From Bradysia coprophila (lineage: Eukaryota > Arthropoda > Insecta > Diptera > Sciaridae): a DNA stretch of 64,000 nucleotides. Below are positions 49,026 to 60,225 of this stretch, piece by piece. The DNA lies in NCBI RefSeq assembly GCF_014529535.1, contig NW_023503972.1, positions 6,510,001 through 6,574,000 of the forward strand, written 5' to 3'. The translations under genes were made by a program, and so were the position numbers. Under the pieces are notes generated by a model. The model did not search any database and was not told the DNA's origin. It saw only the letters and a program-made list of their open reading frames with translations. Every line of letters starts with the position of its first letter. The first letter of the stretch is position 1.

Positions 49026-49199
49026 GATCACATTAACGGAAAATTGCTTGTGTGTGCTTTCGGCCTGAACCCAGATAAATACGCTTAACTAGGCACTCTT
49101 GTTTGGTGGAGAAGCTAAAAAAACAGCTGAAGCAAATTGGTGTCTTAGTTTCTCTGACGTCGTCTGTAACACGGTATGACATAAGTGATATATAAACAG

Positions 49200-51351
49200 C
49201 AGAGACTATTTTTGAGAAATTTTTTGAGAAATTTTGAGAATTTTAAGAAATTTTTGAGAAATTTGAGAAATTTGGAAAATTTAAGAAATCCTTGAGAAAT
49301 TTGAGAAATTTTTGAGAAATTTGAGAAATTGATTACTGTTTGTAGTTTGTATTCTTTTAATGGCGTAAAATAAGGAAGCCACAGATTATCACTGAATTTA
49401 ATACTAACATTGACCGTAAGGTATAGGTCTTACAAAAGAAAATGTAACGCAATCACTTTGATTGAGAATGTATGGAAATGTGATCAAAAACGTTAAATGC
49501 GTGTTTGTAATATTTCCTGGGAGTTGCGGGAGATGGCGAATGTGTTTCACGAAAACACGGAAAAAACGATCCTGAGATTTACTTAAAAATATTCCGCCCA
49601 AGAAAATCAAAAAGTTTTCCTTGCCTTGAGTACTCGGTTAACAAATGCGTTAAATTCATAACGATCTGTTGCCACATTCTTTCGTATAAGATGTCATTTT
49701 TCTTCCAGTTTTTGTGGATCGGATGGAAATTCCATCGCTGGTTCTGATTTATTTCCATGCAGCATCTTTCATTCAATATATTTACTAAAATTTTACTTAA
49801 AAATCGGACAAAATAGACTGCGCTTTTAAATGTAAAATTATGTGGTCAAATGTGAAACACGCATATTTGACGCATTTGTTAACCGAGTACTCAAGGCAAG
49901 GAAAACTTATTGCTTTTCTTCGACGGAATATTTTTGAGTAAACCTCAGGATCGTTTTTTCCGTATTTTCGTGAAACACATTCGCCATCTCCCGCAACTCT
50001 CCAATAATTTGAGTAAATCGCAACCAATTTCCAAAAATATTTTTCAGCACAGAATTAAATTCCTCAGTATTATATTCAAAAAGATTTCCATCAAGGACCT
50101 AATGTAAGAGTTAAAGTCTCTGTATTGTTCATTTGTATTTGTATTTATGGCTTCATGCATTGTAGCATCAGACGGCCAACTGTACTTCTTCCCGTGGGGG
50201 GCAAACATTTTCGCCACATAAATTCTTGGGTGTGTTATAAGGGTTTTACGGACGCGAAATGTTTGAAATTTGATTGTGAAACGTATTTACAAAAGAATAC
50301 AGAACTTTCACTGTTTTTTGATTTTTTGACGTTCCAATTTTCAACGAATATCAGAAGAATAAAATGCATGAAAGTATTTACTTTACCAAAAATGTCTGAT
50401 TTTCCGTCAAGGGTATAGCAAGGTTGGCGTTCATCTTTCAAAATGAGAGTATGAGCGCGATCGCCACTCGAACTTTTCAGGAGCGGTGCCAGCCTTGGGT
50501 ATCGGCTCTCAACGAACTAGTTCGTCAGAAATGTAACCGTTGTTAAAGTTATTCGCTAATGAAAATGTAGCGGCCGCGGTATCCTAACAGCGGTTGCTAA
50601 TGTTTCGCTAAATTAAGATTCGATGACAACTGCTTTGCATGTTTGTAAACTTTTGGATCAGAAAATACAGAGTAATCAAGTAACCCTTGAAAGGTCCGTA
50701 CATGTTGAAGGTTTAAATGATCTTTTTCTTTAGTCTGCCAAATGACGATTTGTTCAATTCTTGTAGATCAGAGAAAAGTTCTATTTTTCATAAGCAAAAT
50801 GATTCGCGATCGGCGAAAACTGTTTCTTTAATGACATTCTAGTGAGCGCTAACGCTAGTAGCGACAGATTTTCAAGTTTAGTGGCGCAAATGCAACCTTG
50901 GTGGTTACATTATGGATTAACCATAGCACGCTAAATGTTTATAACGGGACTTCAGACAATCTCAGAGATTGAATCTCTTCGCATTCCAATTTTCCGTTTT
51001 GCTTTCTCTAATAAATGATGATGATTTTCAATTTAAGAGATTCTATGCATAATTAATTCGCATATCTTACAATCTTACTCTTAATATTCTACATGTTTCG
51101 CTCTATAGCGTAGAACCTTGATTGGTTAGAATATTCCGCGTTTTTTTGGGTTGGATTGAGTTTTTAATTCTCTTTAAGATTATTAAGATATTTGAGAAAA
51201 TTTTGAGAAATTTTTGAGAAATTTGAGAAATTTAAGAAATCTTTGAGAAATTTGAGAAATCTTTGAGAAATTTGAAAAATGTAAGAAATTTTTGAGAAAT
51301 TTGAGAATTGTGAGAAATTCTTGAGAAATAAATTTCTCAAAATAGTCTCTG
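49200..51351. mobile_element. 2.15-kb element with CAGAGACTATTTT ends and 8-bp duplication
   Basis: CAGAGACTATTTTTGAGAAA at the left and TTTCTCAAAATAGTCTCTG at the right. Exact target duplication ATAAACAG at 49192-49199 and 51352-51359. Arrays of ttgagaaattt lie just inside both ends, in the same orientation. Inside, about 150 bp at 49505-49660 recurs inverted at 49860-50010. It fits a hAT-type non-autonomous element. No transposase was recognised, and short frames are broken. Confidence 0.82.
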
Positions 51352-51432
51352 ATAAACAGGGCTCACTCTGTCACTCTTTTTATATCTTCCAGTACTTTTT
51401 GGAATACTTGATATTCGCGAGTCAATAAAACC

Positions 51433-51501
51433 CAGAGAGATGCTAAGATAACGGCTGGGACGCCGTTTCGACGTCCCAGCCGTCATATTAGCATCTCTCT
51501 G
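51433..51501. mobile_element. 69-bp palindromic MITE family J, copy 1
   Basis: CAGAGAGATGCTAAGATAAC... mirrored to ...ATATTAGCATCTCTCTG with a loop of about nine bases. Exact 8-bp target duplication ATAAAACC at 51425-51432 and 51502-51509. Confidence 0.88.
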
Positions 51502-51812
51502 ATAAAACCACTTTTCTTGAAATTGTGCTAATCTTATTTACTCTTACTCTTACTCTTTTTATGATATTTTATGAATTTCTTATGGTAGTCCTACAAATTT
51601 GATTCTTGTTTGAAGCTAGTGAAGATCGGAGGTGAACGAGAAAATAAACTTAAATTTCGGCGGATTATTTGAGCATTTTCCGAAATTACCCGAAATTTGG
51701 ATGAGCCTTACATTTTTGAAAGGACTGATGGGACTGATAAACAGCGCTAAGCTAGTGAAACTCTCATACTAATCTTCAGTGTCGGATGAAAATCCATTAA
51801 ATTTTACTTATC

Positions 51813-51949
51813 CAACGCACTGCAAACATGAGTGATCGTAGTGACAGTTGCCAAATAGAGTATTATTTGCATCCAAATTTCTTCCAAATTGTTAAACAGT
51901 GCCACAATTTGGATAATACGCTGACCAGGGTACTCTACTTAAAGCATGG
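51813..51949. mobile_element. MITE family C, diverged copy
   Basis: CAACGCACTGCAAACATGAGT, then gacagttgccaaatagagta, and near the right end gtactctacttaaagcatgg. Confidence 0.6.
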
Positions 51950-52013
51950 TTTTGAAAGAACCTTTCAGAACCTTAACGTAAAGTACCTCTCGGTTTTTGA
52001 CTTTGGATGATAG

Positions 52014-52087
52014 GAAGAGAGATACTACTTTGACGACTGGATCATTTTGACGGAACGACGTCCCAGTCGTTATATTAGCATCTCTTT
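52014..52087. mobile_element. 74-bp MITE family J, copy 2
   Basis: GAAGAGAGATACTACTTTGA to TATATTAGCATCTCTTT with exact 8-bp duplication GATGATAG at 52006-52013 and 52088-52095. Its left arm has diverged more than the right. Confidence 0.8.
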
Positions 52088-52095
52088 GATGATAG

Positions 52096-54569
52096 TGGAC
52101 TTTGAGACAGTGTTAAGACAGTATTCATCCCATGGTTCCAGAGCTAGAAAAAGTTAAAAGAATAAGCGAAGAATAAGCTAGAAAAGTGGTTTCTCTACGT
52201 TTCACAAATTATCCGAACCTGCACAAAAAAACGGATGGCTCTACCACAAAACATATATACATCATTTAAATGTAAGTGCGATATAATTCGTAGGCATACC
52301 TCAAACCGCCGTGCACGTGAAAGTTAATTTTCTTTTCCATAAAATTTCATTTCACACTTTCGATAAAAACAAATTTAACACCAAAATCAATTGGATAATA
52401 GTGCATTGGGCATGCATACCAGCAGTGTGTTACATAAATATAATTGAAAAATGAATTGGAAAATTCGTGACTTTCACGAAGTTTTTTTATTTAGCCTGAA
52501 ATATTAGGGAACAGAGTAGTTATATGAGTACTTTAGAAACACGCAAACATTTTGTTTGCAATGGTTTTGCTGATATTTCCGTTAAATTTCTTGAAGTGAC
52601 ATGAACTTATCTGCAAAGCTTTAAATTTAGCTTTTTAATTAAAGTTTACTGTGTTCTTGTTAGCTGAAAAATAATCCTTTACGCTCATAACTCATACATT
52701 CTTTGGGGTGGGAAAACATCATGTGTGCACATAATTCTAATTTTTACTAGAACTTTTATTGTTGCAACCCACGAAAAGTCATCATTATTCATAGCAGCAT
52801 TCAAAAACTCAGTTTTACTAGGCTACGCGAGACAGAGGACATATTATCGAGCATCCGTTTCAGGAGATGCATCGCGATGAACTGGCTCATTCAGTGAAAA
52901 TAAAGAATCTTCACAAAACTGACAAATACAAGAGCTCAGAACTCAGATGCTGAAAAAACCTGACGTAAGTCTACTTCTACGTCTGTTAGACACCTAAATG
53001 GTTTAGAAAAAAACACGAAGAATTGCTTCAAACAAACCGCGGGTAAACTTATGATACTTCCGAAGTCGTTCCGCCAGTTAAGCATGACGGTTGGGATGAT
53101 TGTAGAAGTCACCATATCTGATTGAAATCTGTCTAGAAATAGAACAGGATGGACCTACTTGCCCTATTCGATGCCTTCCGAGAGCTCAAAAAGTATTAGA
53201 ACGAACATTTTTCGGATGGTCAAGTCAAACTGCAATTTAGCGAGTCATAAGAGCACTCCATATCATATTACTGTCCAGTCCAGGGTGATAATTTCTGGGT
53301 AATAATATTGACCAGAGGGTGATGTTATCCCGTTCTGGGAGATAAGCAAAAATGATCGTTTTTTCGATCAATAATATTATCTCTGAGCGATAATATTGCC
53401 CAGAACTACATATGTCCGTCTTTCGGGCGATCAAAATGTCACGTCTTCAACAACTACCTTTCTTACGACATGACACAACAACCTGGACTATAATAGATGT
53501 CTTTCGCACATGCAATTTTGTAAACTTACATACGACTTGCATCGTCATTCTTACACCTAATGGTATACTGCGCATTTAAACAGTCTCACACGATTTTAAA
53601 TTCACAAAAATTAATCGACGATTCAAGGATAAACGATCAAAATCATTTTTAAATTCTATTCAAATAAATATTCCTTCCAATATTCACCACCACCCAAACC
53701 ACCCGCACTCAAATCGAATCAAGCAATTGCATTTACACATTTTTTGCTCTATTGAGCTCCCGCATATAATAAACAAATCATGCAAATCAATCGATTGCGA
53801 AAACAATTTAATTCGTTCGTAAACGGCTATATATACGACGAAACAATGTTCAGATAGACGTGAGACTTCACGTGTGCGAAGCACTTTTTTTTACTTTCTA
53901 ATATTAGTCAAACTTTCGTCATTGCATATCAAAACACCTGAACTATGTGAACACTTTGTGCTGTACACAATGAAAACAAACCCTTTTCTATAACAGACAC
54001 TTTACGCTACCGTGCACCGGTTATGAGTTGAACATCTGATTGAAAGTAAAGTTAAAATTGATTTGGAAAAGTGTTATGTGCACGACGTTCTACTTTGGCC
54101 TATATATTGCCACAGGCTAAATTACGGAATCAGGCTATTGTGATAGTAATACACTAAGTGCGTGAACAGTCTTCGATTGTTACCAAACAATAACGGTTGA
54201 GTCGGTTCGGAATTTTTAGTCATCGATTTAGAGGCATCGATACATAACGTTAATAAATGGCAGTAGTACGTGCGAAATTAACGGGTGGTACACCGATAAC
54301 AAGTGAAATAGCTGTTGTGAGTTGCAGAAATATATTTTATTTTTCTTTGCTTTTTTCACACACATTCCCCATTGTTGTTACTAATGCAATGGCTGGTGGT
54401 TTTGTTTGGATTTTTCTTTGGCTTAAGTAAATGTTAGGATTTACAGCCATTCTTTACAGTTAAATCGTCGAGACAGGGTAGTAGCGAGCGCGATAACCGC
54501 GAGTGTTGTGCAGTTCATGTTGAAACTTTGGTCTCTGAATTTAGTAAACCGTAGAAATCAATGTCGTCG
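52096..54569. other. Gene-free stretch
   Basis: No coding region or clear element was seen. A cluster of gataatatt motifs lies at 53270-53410. Confidence 0.5.
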
Positions 54570-54573
54570 TTAA

Positions 54574-54784
54574 GAGGCATCGAAGTTTAGCGAAAATTGT
54601 AGGCTACATGTGTCTCGTGTCAAGCTGCTACAACCAAATCTATTTTCTGTTGAAACCTAACACATTCGTGGTCGTTATTGCAGCGCAATATTTTTGAGAA
54701 AGATATATTTCATCAAAAGAACACTAAAATCCAGTATTTGAGAAACGCCGAAAAGGATGCTTTTCAGCAAAGCGTTGATGCCTC
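54574..54784. mobile_element. MITE family K (TTAA-GAGGCAtc ends), copy 1
   Basis: GAGGCATCGAAGTTTAGC at the left and GCAAAGCGTTGATGCCTC at the right, with TTAA on both sides (54570-54573, 54785-54788). TTAA targets are typical of piggyBac, though the end sequence is not the usual CCC. Confidence 0.8.
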
Positions 54785-54964
54785 TTAAAGTTACATCAAA
54801 AGACGAGAATTTGACAAACTTTCAATCTTAAAACAAGTTTAAACGGCATTTCATGCGAACGCAGTCACAGTTTCTGTATTTCTGCAAGGGTAATTTAATT
54901 AAACTCGAGGAAATTTTCCAAATAATGTTCATTCTACCAATATTTTAGGCCAATTAACATTAAG

Positions 54965-55126
54965 CAACGCACTTCAAGCAAAAGTGCTGTTAATGGCAGC
55001 TGCCAAATAGAGTACTATTTTGTATGAAATTTTATCCCCACTCTTTTTACAGTGAAAAATTTTGTATGGAGCATTGTCAAGTTTAAGTACCCTATTTAGA
55101 GTACCACTTTTGCTTGAAGTGCGTCG
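54965..55126. mobile_element. MITE family C, full copy
   Basis: CAACGCACTTCAAGCAAAAGT to CTTTTGCTTGAAGTGCGTCG, about 162 bp, nearly identical to 40611-40772. The 7-bp flanks are CATTAAG/CCTTAAG. Confidence 0.82.
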
Positions 55127-55200
55127 CCTTAAGTCGAAATTGGTAATCAATTCGATGAAAATATTTATTGGTAAAATGAATAAATTGCTCGTGTGTTTTC

Positions 55201-55353
55201 GGCTTTAAAACACACGAGCAATTTTACGTTGATGGTATCGACAATTATGCTGCTTTCCATTGTAAATTAGATGTTCACCACATGCCAAACAATGGAAAAC
55301 TCAGCATAATTGTCGATCCCATCAACGCAAAATGGCTCGTGTGTTATCAGCCT
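55201..55353. mobile_element. MITE family D, full copy
   Basis: GGCTTTAAAACACACGAGCAA to TTGCTC-type end ATGGCTCGTGTGTTATCAGCC, with inner arms around gatcgacaattatgctg. Confidence 0.78.
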
Positions 55354-55744
55354 AAGAGGAACGCGCATCACGACAAAATAATTGGTCGCTAATCTGCCGT
55401 AATTTGCATAAGAGACTTAGTGAAAATTTTAAACAAAAATATGGAGCATTTTTGGTTGTTTCCTTGTATATTGAAAGAGTAGCTCCTGCGACTATTCTTG
55501 GAAATCAATTGTCGTGATGTGTTCTGTAAAATCAGATCCATTTGTTAGTTTGATCACTAATTTGAATTTTTTAGCTGGAGAACACAAAATTAGTTCGAAA
55601 TGCAATAAATCTTGAGATCAAATTCTATATTGGAACCATCAACTGTAGAGGACATCAGGTTTCTATTAAAAAAGAGAGCATTAGCAAAGATCGCCTAAAG
55701 TATCACCTAAAGTGTCAACTTACATCAAATGTGCCTGTGAAATG

Positions 55745-56007
55745 CAAGGTTCTGAAAAGAACAGGTTAAGACACATCTGAGTTGATCACGAAGGCGGTGA
55801 CACACAAATTTTGACAAATAGATGCTATTTATTGAACATACTCAATACAGATTGTTTGAAATGTCAACCTGATAAAAACTTTCTTTTTTCTTCAAGTTGA
55901 CATTTCAAACAATCTGTAATGAGTATGTTCAAAAATAGCATCTATTTGTCAAAATTTGTGTGTCAGCCGCCCTCGTGGGTGTCTTAACCTGTTCTTTCAG
56001 AACCTTG
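55745..56007. mobile_element. MITE family B, copy 3
   Basis: CAAGGTTCTGAAAAGAACAGG to CTGTTCTTTCAGAACCTTG with exact 8-bp duplication GTGAAATG at 55737-55744 and 56008-56015. The arms are close to perfect over most of its length. It ends about 40 bp before the MINDY-like gene's TATA box. Confidence 0.9.
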
Positions 56008-56049
56008 GTGAAATGCTGGTCAGAAGAACGAAATAAATAAATATTTTGG

Positions 56050-56055
56050 TATAAA
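56050..56055 (+). promoter_or_regulatory. TATA box of the MINDY-4-like gene
   Basis: GGTATAAAC about 60 bp before the ATG at 56111. It supports the chosen first exon. Confidence 0.5.
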
Positions 56056-56110
56056 CACGGCGGGTGAGGCAGGAACTTAAAACATTCAACTTGTCAGATT
56101 CATTAGTTCT

Positions 56111-58818
56111 ATGGCCGGACATAGAGCTCCCTGCCCATTTTTTGTCATCGCTAAGACTCCACTCTCGATGAGTTTTAGCCTATTTAAAGGAGTTTTTTTT
56201 AATATAAAATTACAGGAATTGCGTAAAGTTGTATTCGGTTCGGCTGCGGCTCCACCTAGAGGCGAATGGACACGAACGCCAATAATGTTTGGATCACATA
56301 GAGAAGTGAGTTGGATTCTATGACAAAGTAGAAAGACCTTTTTAACGAAAATAAAGGCGTAATAATCACAGTATTCATATTATTTCAAGGAGCTTCCGTT
56401 TGGACTGAGATCTCCAAGGAATGCAACAAGAGGTTATTGCCTTTCTTTTGAAATTAAATGATTTTCTGTTTTCTTATATTTTAATGGCTTTTGTGAGGCG
56501 TGAAGCGCAATTAGATTTTCCACTGGGAACTGTTAGGGAACATTTGTCAAAATCTTACTCATTTTTAGGTATGCAGTCGGTGTTGCAGGCATATATCATG
56601 AAAAATATAATTTTCGACCTAAGACCAAAGGATAAAAAATCTGTGCCGATTGAATTGTAAGTTCAAATATGAGTAAAAATGGAAGAATTTAACGAAAAAA
56701 CAAATAATTTCAGTCTTCTGAAACCAAATGAATCTCAGCAAAACGAAGCTTTAATAGCAGCCATGTCAGAAATCTTATGGAATATCGGCGAGAAGACTCA
56801 AGTAACAACTGTACTACCCGGGGAAAATCCGCATGTCGTTCACAGTCATTCGTATTTCCAAGACTCGGTCACTGAAAAGGTTCGATTTCGAATTTGAGTT
56901 AAATTGGTTCCGTTAAAACATTCAAATTTAACTTGAACTCAATCGTTTTAGCTGTATCTGTTTCAGCTGACAAAGTTGGAAGATTTGCAGATTTTCTTAA
57001 AGAGGCATCTCCATTATGTGAGTTTTGTTTAAAATGTTAAGGGTCTAACAGAGAATATTGATTTTTTTAATAGTACACAGACGATGGAGGTGCGGGAACG
57101 CTACTGTTTTTATATGCAGCAGTTATGACAAGAACACCAACTAAGTATGGTTTCGGGAACACCAATGTTTTCTTAAAATATTTATTAAAAGATACAGAAT
57201 TAGGTCAAAGTTTGATGCGTTTGTGCATAGCACTGCTCCTAGCACGAGCACTCATTTTTCCAACGTCAAAAAGCCTCCAAATTATCAAACAAGTATGCAT
57301 GCGTGTGAGATTGCATGTGTTTTTATTCATACCATTAAAGCCTGAAGTGAGTCAGTGCTTTGAGTGAGTCCTTTATGAAAGCAAGTATCAAACTTTGACA
57401 GTTCGACTATAATTATGAACGTTATTGTCCCCAAAGTGAGTTACATGCATTTATTTTTGATTATAGAATTCTAACAGATTTGGATGCACCTAAGGGCGCA
57501 CATTTAATGGGTCCACATGAAGAAGGTTTCTGTAGATTTAAGTGACGATTTGCCCTAATTTCACCAAATTTTTGTTTTGCAGGTTCTCTGAATATAGTTA
57601 CGCTAATGTTGACTGGCCGCGCAACTCCCTACTTACATAATGGAGTGGTTTATGTTGGAGATGAGGATCATTATGTATGATTGAACAAATAAGCTATTTA
57701 CGATACAAGTGACGAGATGGGTTTGTTTTTACGTGTTAGTTAGAAGATTGTCGAATACGAAACTAGAGTGTGATTGACAACCCATCGTAAAGTAAAAACG
57801 ACAATAATTCGTCACTTGTATGAATAAGGATTTATTAAAATTTGGTTATACGAGTAGGAAATGACGCAAACATTAGTGTCGAAATGAAATACTTTTTAGC
57901 ATTAGTAATGGCCGTGAAATAGTAATTTATACAACCGAGTGATAAATGCTTTTTGAGACACTTGATGTGAAGATTGTGACAATACACATCGTGTGCCTAA
58001 AAAAGCATTTATCATCGAGTTATATACAACGTTTTTCGCAATAAAGGCAACGGAAAGTCCTACTTTTCGTCACTTGTTGCGAAAAGTACAATTTCCGTTA
58101 CCAATTACGAAAGAGTTTTTTTTTCTTCTCTAAATTGAATTTCTTAAATGTAAAAATTTTCGCTCACGGCAGGCACTACCCCAATTTGGAATATTAGCTC
58201 GGGCTCCAGTCGGACTATTGGTGTTGGGAAGTGATGCCGAAAATGCGGTCATGGTAAATCGAAGATAACCTTTTTGTCCTTCTCCGACGACATTTATTTT
58301 ACGAAATATTTTAGTCATCATCTCGACAACCAGGCTCTCGTCTAAAAACACCTGCGTTACCGATTTGGGTAGCTAGCTGTTCGGGACACTTTGGTGTGCT
58401 ATTTAATTCGAATCGAGAACTGTTGAGAAACTATCATGCCGAAAAACGGTACGTATGATTTCCTTGCAGGGGTGTTGGATGGGGGTATAGCTACTGACAA
58501 AGATCGAGGGCAAAATTTATTTTTCTGTTTTTATTCGTATTACACCTGGTGTTACATTCACTTTTGCAACTTTGCAGGTTCGAACTACATTACTACACAT
58601 GCGCCGGATGCTATTTATCAATGACAATAGACAATCGAACACAAGAGAATAACGATTCTATGACATCGATGAATCCGGGTAATTCATCCAACGGAAATTC
58701 GGGCAACACAACCAGAGATGATATTGTCGCAACGCCGCTTGAAAGATTAATTCACACGAAATGGGCCGAGGCGAAGATTAGTTTGAAAGGACCACCACCA
58801 GCTTCGCTATCTTATTAG
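56111..58818 (+). CDS. MINDY-4/4B-like deubiquitinase-family protein, probably inactive
   Basis: Eleven exons (56111-56305, 56390-56432, 56569-56656, 56714-56879, 56952-57017, 57074-57144, 57467-57525, 57583-57674, 58173-58253, 58315-58448, 58578-58818) give 411 residues. Family marks (from memory of MINDY-3/4): LQELRKVVFGSAA, MQSVLQAYIMKNIIF, ALIAAMSEILW, LEDLQIFLKRHLHY, LMLTGRATPYLHNG, KTPALPIWVASCSGHFGVLF (catalytic His region) and PLERLIHTKW near the end. MINDY enzymes trim Lys48-linked ubiquitin chains with a GGPC cysteine. Here the matching place reads RNATRGMQSV, with no cysteine, as in vertebrate MINDY-4B, which is described as inactive. A Ser/Asn/Gly-rich insert precedes the last motif. 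Splice joins are inferred. Exon 4's donor (GTTCGA) is weak. Confidence 0.85.
57703..58110. repeat. Foldback sequence filling MINDY intron 8
   Basis: ATACAAGTGACGAGATGGG pairs with its mirror ending CGTCACTTGTAT (about 57823). Further inward, gataaatgctttttgag pairs with a mirrored caaaaaagcatttatc-type stretch near 58010. It looks like a MITE or two adjacent ones. Confidence 0.55.
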
Positions 58819-58852
58819 TAAAAAGAAAGTTAACTTCTCGTCGGTTGTTTGT

Positions 58853-58858
58853 AATAAA
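58853..58858 (+). terminator. Poly(A) signal of the MINDY-4-like gene
   Basis: AATAAA 35 bp after the stop codon. Confidence 0.6.
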
Positions 58859-59025
58859 CAATCTGTAATTGTATTAATCGCCCACGTTTAGGCTATGGAT
58901 AATTAGAAATTCCCTTCTTCGTTTGAATTTTTAGATTTGACAGCAATAAAGATATCACCAATGCTAATAGTCTTTCAATATTCAACTTCAGGAAACAATA
59001 GTTGAGAAAAAGACATGTACATTAA

Positions 59026-59090
59026 GAGGCATCGATGCTTAGCTAAAAAGTGTAGCCTACATTTCCGTGTCTCGTATTTCATTTTTGACG
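59026..59090. mobile_element. MITE family K, left-end fragment
   Basis: TTAA-GAGGCATCGATGCTTAGC then tgtagcctacatttccgtg. The rest is missing. Confidence 0.65.
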
Positions 59091-59395
59091 AGCTTTACAC
59101 TTTGCGAAGGTCACTACCCACTTTCCATATAAAAGATTTGACAGCTTCATACCAAAGATATTTCTTATCGACTTGTGGTATTTTTTACTTTCTACTTTAG
59201 AGCGCCACAAAATATTGTCTAGGGTAGTATACTCCAAACAATTTTGTTTAAAATTTTTCCGATTCATCATAAGCCTTAGAAAATTTGTTGGTAAGAGTGA
59301 AAAAAGATGTCTCAAGTGGTGACTCTCTACCTAGGGCCTGTAAAATTCTTGAAAATTCTTAAAAATTAAAAAAGAAATATTCTTAAATTTCTTAA

Positions 59396-59803
59396 GAGGC
59401 ACCGGCACTTAGCTAAAATTGTAGCCTACATTTGCGTGTTTCGTATTTCATTTTTGTTAATATCTTTTCATCAGAATCCTTTTTGAAAAATGTGCGACCG
59501 CAATTCCGACCACGAATGTGTTAGCTTTCGACAGAAAATAGTTTTGGTTGTAGTCGTTTGACCAGCTCTGAGAAAAGTGAGCAGTTTAATGAGATTTTCA
59601 TAAACTGCTCATTGTTCTCAGAGCTGGTCAAATTGCTGCAACCAAATCTATTTTCTGTTGAAAGCTAACACATTCGTGGTCGGAATTGCGGTCGTACATT
59701 TTTCAAAAAGGATTCTGGTGGAAAGATTTCATCAAAAGTAAACTAAAATCCAGTATTTAAAAATCGCCCTAATGTAGGCTTTTCGGCAAAGTACCGGTGC
59801 CTC
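59396..59803. mobile_element. MITE family K, full foldback copy
   Basis: GAGGCACCGGCACTTAGC at the left and GCAAAGTACCGGTGCCTC at the right, TTAA on both sides (59392-59395, 59804-59807). The arms (about 180 bp) meet near 59590, around a hairpin of gagcagttt. Confidence 0.88.
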
Positions 59804-60225
59804 TTAATGGGCTCTGTCTCTATCTCTCTCTCTCTTTTATCAACGCGATCGTTGATACACTTCTTATTCATTGTTTTATAAACGTTCTAACCTTGGAGTT
59901 CTTAGAGTGTATGGCAAGAAAAATTTCTTTGATTAATACTCATTGTTTCTGGAAACGAATAGATGTATGTGTGATGAGTAACTTACCTTGGTTATGAAAT
60001 TACGTATGAAAAAAGTATACAAAAAAATAATCGCTTAAATCACGACAAATATGTTATCTAAATCTTATCGATTAAGCCAAACTTAATCCTGATACTGAAC
60101 ATCGATAAGTCATTTTTTTAATGTGAAAATATTTTACTCTGTTACAAGTCACCGACCGAAAAGTGCACAAACGAACGTCCCAAAATATTATTTTTTAATA
60201 AAGTATTTTCTATCAGACCATAAAA

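Larger units (their letters stand above)
58859..60225. other. Spacer between MINDY-like and protease-homolog genes
   Basis: It holds two MITE family K copies (59026-59090 and 59396-59803), a TCTC run near 59818 and no supported gene. Confidence 0.55.
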
